NCBI GenBank assembly: GCA_035555855.1
Contig: DATMGD010000002.1
Location: 101,247-165,246 of the forward strand
Length of the DNA stretch: 64,000 bases
Direction of reading: 5' to 3'
Source of the DNA: Palsa-892 sp035555855
GTDB taxonomy: Bacteria > Pseudomonadota > Alphaproteobacteria > Rhizobiales > Xanthobacteraceae
Below are positions 59,398 to 64,000 of the stretch, one piece after another; position 1 is the stretch's first letter, and each line of letters starts with the position of its first letter. Position numbers and translations under genes: made by a program. The notes below the pieces were generated by a model. The model was not told the DNA's origin. It saw nothing but the letters and a program-made list of their open reading frames with translations, and did no database searches.

Positions 59398-60114
59398 TCA
59401 TGACTTGGCGTCCGAAACCAGCGCGGGCTTGGCGCGGTAAATATCCGGGAACAGCCGCTCGAGATTTTTGATCTTCGGCAGGTCGTTGAACACGATATAG
59501 GGCTGCGTCGGGTGCAGCGTCAGGTAATCCTGATGATAACCCTCGGCCGGGAAGAATTCCTTGCCGGGCTCGATCTTGGTGACGATCGCCGCCTTGTAGA
59601 CGCGCGCTTCGTTGAGCTGCGCGATGTAGGCCTTGGCGACTTTCGCCTGCTCGTCGTTCTGCGGGAAGATCGCCGAGCGATACTGCGTGCCGCGATCCGG
59701 CCCCTGGCGGTTGAGCTGCGTCGGGTCGTGCGCGACGGAGAAATAGATCTGCAACAGCTTGCCGTAGGAAATCTTCTTCGGATCGTAGGTGATCTTCACC
59801 GCTTCGGCGTGGCCGGTCATGCCGCTGCCGACAACCTCGTAAATCGCCGTTTTCTTTTCGCCGCCGGCATAGCCCGAGACGGCGTTCTTCACGCCTTCGG
59901 TGTGCTGGTAGACGCCTTGCACGCCCCAGAAGCAGCCGCCTGCGAGCACCGCCGTCTCGAGCGCGTCGTTGTTCGGCGCTTCGCTGACGGTGGGAGCGGG
60001 GATCGTGAGGCCTTCCTGCGCCTGTGCGGCAAACACGCTGGCAGTCAGTGTGCCCGCTGCGAGCATGAGCGTTGCAGCGAGAGTGCGGAAACTCAAACGG
60101 GTCGGTGAGATCAT
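59398..60114 (-). CDS. msrA: Peptide methionine sulfoxide reductase MsrA (exported)
   Basis: A 238-residue MsrA with a signal peptide (TLAATLMLAAGTLTASVFAAQA), so it acts in the periplasm. The catalytic Cys61 is in GGCFWGVQGVYQ; SGYAGG, GHAEAVKITYDP and YHQDYL are typical. It reduces methionine-S-sulfoxide. The start at 60114 has a GGAGAGA ribosome-binding site; an ATG at 60126 overlapping the upstream stop is an alternative. It lies in one operon with the DipZ-like protein and msrB, which would supply and complement its reducing activity. Confidence 0.92.
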   Translation of the reverse strand: MISPTRLSFRTLAATLMLAAGTLTASVFAAQAQEGLTIPAPTVSEAPNNDALETAVLAGGCFWGVQGVYQHTEGVKNAVSGYAGGEKKTAIYEVVGSGMTGHAEAVKITYDPKKISYGKLLQIYFSVAHDPTQLNRQGPDRGTQYRSAIFPQNDEQAKVAKAYIAQLNEARVYKAAIVTKIEPGKEFFPAEGYHQDYLTLHPTQPYIVFNDLPKIKNLERLFPDIYRAKPALVSDAKS

Positions 60115-60125
60115 CGGTCTCTCCA

Positions 60126-62048
60126 TCAGCCGAAGGTGAAAGCGTAAGCCTGAACGCCGGGATCGAGGAAGCGGATTTCGAAGGTATGGTCTTCGACATC
60201 GCCTTTCTGCCGCACGAGCTGGTAGAGCCGCTCGGTGGTGACGGTGCCGTTGCCCTCGGCATCGATATCGACGCCGTGGTCGTTGCCGGGGCTCTTGCCG
60301 TCGATGGTGACACGGAAGCGCACCGGCTTGCCCTCCGTGGAGGGCGCCAGCACGAGATGCAGGTCGCGCGCGTGGAAGCGATAGACGATGGCGCCGCCTT
60401 CGCGATCGAGCGAAGCGTGCTCGTTCGTCACCGTCCACGCACCGCCAAGGCCCCACTCGTTGAGGCGCGGCTCGCCCGGCTTGTAGTCGTTCGCGGCATC
60501 TTGCTTGAAGCCGCCGGGGGATACGAAATTCTCGGCGCGCTCATAGCCGAGATACGTTTCGGGCGAGAGCACATCCTTCATGTCGGAGGCGGCCTGCGCG
60601 CCGGTTGCATTGACGCCCATTGAAACAAGCTGGCCCGCGACCGGCTTGCCGGCTTCGGCTAGCAATTTCTGGATGACGCGCTCGGACTGTTCGTAATTGC
60701 CTTCGCCGAAGTGGTGGTGGCGAATATTGCCCTTGGCGTCGATGAAATAATGCGCCGGCCAGTAGCGGTTGTTGAAGGCGCGCCACACGGCGTAATCGTT
60801 ATCGACCGCAACCGGATAGGCGATGGCAAGATCGCTGACCGCGCGCTTCACATTGCGCAGATCCTTCTCGAAGGCGAATTCCGGCGCATGGACGCCGATG
60901 ACGACGAGGCCTTCGTCTTTATATTTTTCAGCCCAGGCGCGGACGTAAGGGATCGCGCGCAGGCAGTTGATGCAGGAATAAGTCCAAAAATCGATCAGCA
61001 CGACCTTGCCTTTGAGGCCCTCAGCCGTGAGCGCGGGCGAGTTGATCCACTCGGTGATGCCGGTGAGCGGCGGCATCTGGCCTTCGACCGGAAGATCAGG
61101 CGAGCCCGCGGGCTTCGCCGACATCATCGCCGGGCCGCCCGTCATGGCGGGATTGTTTCCGCTCATCATCGCGGGGTTGTCGCCGCTCATCATCATGCCG
61201 GGATTTTCGCCGGTCATGGCAGGACTGTTGCCGCCCGTCATGGCAGGAGCGTTACCGCTCATCATTGCAGGGCCGCTGCCGCTCATGGCCGGTCCGCCGC
61301 TCATGGCGGCGTTGGGATCGGTATGCAGCTTATCGAGCAATTGCTGCTCGATCGCATTGGTACTCGCAAGCGAGAGACGGGTGAGGTAGCCGGTATCCCA
61401 TCCAAAACCGATAGCGACGACGGCGACAAGCACCGCCGCGCCCAAACCGCGCCGAACCCATTGCCCGGCACCGAGTGAGCGCTTCATCGCCGCGAACACC
61501 TTGCCGCCGATCAGCAATGCGAGCGCAAGCGACGTCGCGGCGCCAAGCGCATAGGCGAGCAGCAGCAATGATGTCTGAAGGCTCGCGCCCTGTAGCGCAG
61601 CGCCCGTGAGAATGAGGCCGAGCACCGGCCCCGCGCATGGTGCCCACAAAAGGCCGGTCGCGACGCCCAACAACAGCGATGCCCAGAACGGGTTCTTACC
61701 GGCTTGCGCACTTTCTTCGGCCGATTGCGAAAGCTTTGCTCCCGCGTTCACCAGCGGCCGCATCAGGCGATCGGCAAGTTCGGGGAACAAGAGCGTAACG
61801 CCGAAGATCGCGAGCAGCACGATCGCGGCGATCCGCCCGTAGCGGTTGGCCTCGACCGCCCAGCCACCGGCGACGGCAGCGAGGCTCGCGATCAGCGCAA
61901 ACGTGATCGCCATGCCTGCGAGCATCGGCAGGCCGCTTTTGACGAACGGCCGGTCGGCGCGCGCGAACACGAACGGCAGCACCGGAAGAATGCAGGGGCT
62001 GACAATCGTCAGCACGCCACCGAGATAGGCGAGCAAAAATAAAACCAT
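60126..62048 (-). CDS. DipZ-like CcdA-thioredoxin fusion with Met-rich linker
   Basis: A 640-residue protein. The CcdA membrane domain (residues about 1-225) has Cys19 in SPCILPVLPF and Cys138 in APCAGPVLG. A linker (about 246-316) holds 14 methionines in repeats such as NPAMMSG and SPAMTGE. A thioredoxin/TlpA-like domain follows with CINC (359-362). The rest (about 490-640) is a beta-rich domain typical of DipZ. It carries electrons from cytoplasmic thioredoxin to periplasmic partners, here plausibly MsrA and MsrB. The Met-rich linker could bind copper or scavenge oxidants. It is tightly coupled to msrA. Confidence 0.88.
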   Translation of the reverse strand: MVLFLLAYLGGVLTIVSPCILPVLPFVFARADRPFVKSGLPMLAGMAITFALIASLAAVAGGWAVEANRYGRIAAIVLLAIFGVTLLFPELADRLMRPLVNAGAKLSQSAEESAQAGKNPFWASLLLGVATGLLWAPCAGPVLGLILTGAALQGASLQTSLLLLAYALGAATSLALALLIGGKVFAAMKRSLGAGQWVRRGLGAAVLVAVVAIGFGWDTGYLTRLSLASTNAIEQQLLDKLHTDPNAAMSGGPAMSGSGPAMMSGNAPAMTGGNSPAMTGENPGMMMSGDNPAMMSGNNPAMTGGPAMMSAKPAGSPDLPVEGQMPPLTGITEWINSPALTAEGLKGKVVLIDFWTYSCINCLRAIPYVRAWAEKYKDEGLVVIGVHAPEFAFEKDLRNVKRAVSDLAIAYPVAVDNDYAVWRAFNNRYWPAHYFIDAKGNIRHHHFGEGNYEQSERVIQKLLAEAGKPVAGQLVSMGVNATGAQAASDMKDVLSPETYLGYERAENFVSPGGFKQDAANDYKPGEPRLNEWGLGGAWTVTNEHASLDREGGAIVYRFHARDLHLVLAPSTEGKPVRFRVTIDGKSPGNDHGVDIDAEGNGTVTTERLYQLVRQKGDVEDHTFEIRFLDPGVQAYAFTFG

Positions 62049-62144
62049 GTTGTCTCCGGCGGCGGGTGCCGCGGGTTTTACAAACGGCTGCCATGCAGCC
62101 GCAGGCTTGCAACAGCGGCTATGCGCCGCCGGTTTGGGCGGCTG

Positions 62145-62666
62145 CTACGCGGCCGCCGGTTTGAAATTCAGCGCGAGGCCGTTCATGCAGTAGCGCAGGC
62201 CCGTCGGCTTCGGCCCGTCGTTGAAGACATGGCCGAGATGCCCGCCGCAGCGGCGGCAGTTCACGGCGTCGCGCACCATGCCGAAGCTGCTATCGCGCTC
62301 GAGCACGATGGCGTTTTCGATCGGCGCGTAGAAGCTCGGCCAGCCGGTGCCGCTCTCGAATTTGGTGTCGGACGAATAGAGGTCGAGGTCGCAGCCGGCG
62401 CAGGCGAAGATGCCCTTGCGATGCTCGTTGTTGAGCGGGCTCGAATAGGGGCGCTCGGTGCCTTCCTGCCGCAGCACCTTATATTGCGCGGGCGACAGGC
62501 GCTTCTTCCACTCGTCGTCCGAATAGTTGATCTCATAGGTGCGGGTCGAGGCGGCGATGGCGCGGAACGAGGTGCCGGCGAGGAGGCCCAGGCCGGCAAG
62601 GCTTTGCAGGGCCAGACGGCGGGTCATAGGGCGTGTGATCATGGCGGCTCTCACGATGGTTTTCAT
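62145..62666 (-). CDS. msrB: Peptide methionine sulfoxide reductase MsrB (exported)
   Basis: A 173-residue MsrB. The N-terminus MITRPMTRRLALQSLAGLGLLAG has an RR-type (Tat-like) or Sec signal. Zinc cysteines are Cys89, Cys92, Cys137 and Cys140 in CAGC and CRRC; catalytic Cys160 lies in RYCMNGLALNF. It reduces methionine-R-sulfoxide. The start at 62666 has a GGGGAAA ribosome-binding site. Together with exported MsrA it covers both sulfoxide stereoisomers in the periplasm. Confidence 0.92.
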   Translation of the reverse strand: MKTIVRAAMITRPMTRRLALQSLAGLGLLAGTSFRAIAASTRTYEINYSDDEWKKRLSPAQYKVLRQEGTERPYSSPLNNEHRKGIFACAGCDLDLYSSDTKFESGTGWPSFYAPIENAIVLERDSSFGMVRDAVNCRRCGGHLGHVFNDGPKPTGLRYCMNGLALNFKPAAA

Positions 62667-62865
62667 GGCTATTTCCCCGGTTCGTTTGTCTGGATTGGCG
62701 TTCGGGGCCAATAACGGCAGCTATGATTCTTGTACGAGCCCTCGAATGGCAATGGAAATCACTTCCCTTTGAGGCATTTGCGAGCAAACCGCCGGATTCC
62801 GTGTGCTTGCGTTGACTTCATCCCGGCCCTCCGCTTTGTAACGCGCGAAAGACGCGCCGAATCCC

Positions 62866-64000
62866 ATGTTAGAGAAGCACTACCAGCCCAACGAAGTCGA
62901 AGACCGCATTTACAAGGCCTGGCTCGATGCCGGCGCCTTCGATAGCGGCCGCCCGGAACGCAAGGACGCCGAGCCGTACTGCATCGTCATCCCGCCGCCG
63001 AACGTGACGGGTTCGCTGCATATGGGCCACGCCCTCAACAACACGCTTCAGGATATTTTGTGCCGCTTCGAGCGCATGCGCGGCAAGGACGTGCTCTGGC
63101 AGGTCGGCACCGATCACGCGGGCATCGCGACGCAGATGGTCGTCGAGCGGCAGCTGATGGAAAAGCAGCAGCATCGCCGCGAGATGGGCCGCGAGAAGTT
63201 TCTCGAGCGCGTCTGGGAATGGAAGGCCGAGTCCGGCGGAACCATCATCAACCAGTTGAAGAAACTCGGCGCGTCATGCGACTGGCGGCGCGAGCGTTTC
63301 ACGATGGACGATGGCCTGTCGAAAGCCGTGCTCGAAGTTTTCGTCACGCTGCACAAGGAAGGGCTCATCTACCGCGACAAGCGGCTGGTGAACTGGGACC
63401 CGAAACTGCTGACCGCGATTTCGGATTTGGAAGTGCAGCAAGTGGAAGTGAAGGGGAGCCTGTGGCACCTGCGCTATCCGCTCGAAGGCAAAACCTTCAA
63501 CCCCGAAGACCCATCTACTTTTATCGTCGTCGCGACGACGCGGCCCGAGACGATGCTCGGCGATACCGGCGTTGCCGTTCACCCGGACGACGAGCGTTAC
63601 AAGAGTGTTGTCGGCAAGAACGTCATCCTGCCGCTGGTCGGGAGAAAAATTCCGATTGTCGCCGATGAATATTCCGATCCCGAGAAGGGTTCTGGCGCGG
63701 TGAAGATCACGCCCGCGCACGACTTCAACGACTTTGAAGTCGGGAAGCGTCATAACCTCGCGCAGATCAATGTGCTGAGCGAAGATGCGCGCATCGCCGT
63801 CGATGCGAACGAAGCGTTTCTCGCGGGCGCGCACGGCCCCGATATGCCTGCGGTACTCGATCTTCATGGCAAGGATCGTTTCGCCGCGCGTAAGATCATC
63901 GTCGAGATGTTCGAAGCCAAAGGCATGCTCGAAAAGATCGAGCCGAACGTCCATGCCGTCCCGCATGGCGATCGCTCCGGCGTCGTACTGGAACCGCGTC
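62866..64000 (+). CDS. valS: Valyl-tRNA synthetase (3' truncated by window)
   Basis: The frame is open from the ATG at 62866 to the window end, giving about 378 residues of the roughly 950 expected. It has IVIPPPNVTGSLHMGHALNNTLQDIL with the class I HMGH motif, WQVGTDHAGIATQ, and editing-domain motifs VVATTRPETMLGDTGVAVHP and SGAVKITPAHDFNDFEVG. It charges tRNA-Val and edits mischarged threonine. Its usual neighbour in Rhizobiales is popZ. Confidence 0.95.
   Translation, partial: MLEKHYQPNEVEDRIYKAWLDAGAFDSGRPERKDAEPYCIVIPPPNVTGSLHMGHALNNTLQDILCRFERMRGKDVLWQVGTDHAGIATQMVVERQLMEKQQHRREMGREKFLERVWEWKAESGGTIINQLKKLGASCDWRRERFTMDDGLSKAVLEVFVTLHKEGLIYRDKRLVNWDPKLLTAISDLEVQQVEVKGSLWHLRYPLEGKTFNPEDPSTFIVVATTRPETMLGDTGVAVHPDDERYKSVVGKNVILPLVGRKIPIVADEYSDPEKGSGAVKITPAHDFNDFEVGKRHNLAQINVLSEDARIAVDANEAFLAGAHGPDMPAVLDLHGKDRFAARKIIVEMFEAKGMLEKIEPNVHAVPHGDRSGVVLEPR

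Noticed and set aside
61122..61304. Repeated sequence in the DipZ-like gene as a possible CRISPR or minisatellite
   Set aside because: The repeats are irregular, in frame and encode a Met-rich linker; there are no spacers.

Overview
The window is a contiguous, gene-dense stretch of a high-GC alphaproteobacterial chromosome, most likely Rhizobiales (Hyphomicrobiales; Xanthobacteraceae/Nitrobacteraceae-like). The case rests on an aapJQMP amino-acid uptake operon next to metC, a pcm-tolC-popZ-valS order, an NDUFS4-like complex I subunit gene beside tRNA genes, a two-cold-shock-domain protein and a rhizobial-type intergenic palindrome. I see no phage, insertion sequence, plasmid or CRISPR feature. 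Genus-level assignment is inference.

Layout. 1-4.3 kb: tail of an OmpA-like gene, a large patatin-like phospholipase and small secreted or membrane proteins. 4.3-16.4 kb: the most unusual block, read here as a bacterial sphingolipid locus. It holds a serine palmitoyltransferase-like enzyme, a dedicated ketoacyl-ACP synthase and acyl carrier protein, a large GNAT-type N-acyltransferase (candidate bacterial ceramide synthase), two ceramide-glucosyltransferase-like GTs, a CREST-family ceramidase with all expected catalytic residues, an ABC-2 exporter pair, and three isolated Lpt-type components (LptB, an LptF/G-like permease, LptC). 16.5-23.9 kb: housekeeping genes (tRNA-Glu, -Pro, -Arg, glyoxalase, acetyltransferase-sirtuin pair, cold-shock protein, DUF192, NDUFS4-like, membrane-anchored J-domain-like protein, LssY_C protein, acyl-CoA thioesterase). 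24-31.5 kb: a tight fatty-acid beta-oxidation operon (fadE, thiolase, fadJ-like, acetyl-CoA hydrolase/transferase). 31.5-33.1 kb: two divergent ParA/MinD-like ATPases. 33.4-37.3 kb: an envelope glycolipid operon (GT39, PAP2, polyprenyl-phosphate GT2, LAB_N). 37.3-43.1 kb: metC and aapJQMP. 43.1-46.4 kb: a cysteine/persulfide operon (cysK, HutX-like, sseA, persulfide-dioxygenase-like). 46.4-50.3 kb: photolyase, an outer-membrane protein and an L,D-transpeptidase. 50.5-53.4 kb: a five-gene operon behind a 15-bp perfect inverted repeat with the geometry of an NsrR nitric-oxide operator. 53.5-56.1 kb: secreted or envelope proteins and tRNA-Asn and tRNA-Cys. 56.3-64 kb: pcm, tolC, popZ, an inserted methionine-sulfoxide/thiol-redox block (msrA, a DipZ-like fusion with a Met-rich linker, msrB) and the start of valS.

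How the genes work together. Much of the window concerns the cell envelope: making, decorating, breaking down and possibly exporting sphingolipids; modifying lipid A or another glycolipid; remodelling peptidoglycan; and repairing oxidised methionines in the periplasm. The rest covers amino-acid and sulfur metabolism, fatty-acid catabolism and a probable NO-stress response. All functions are read from sequence motifs and recalled family knowledge; no database search was run.
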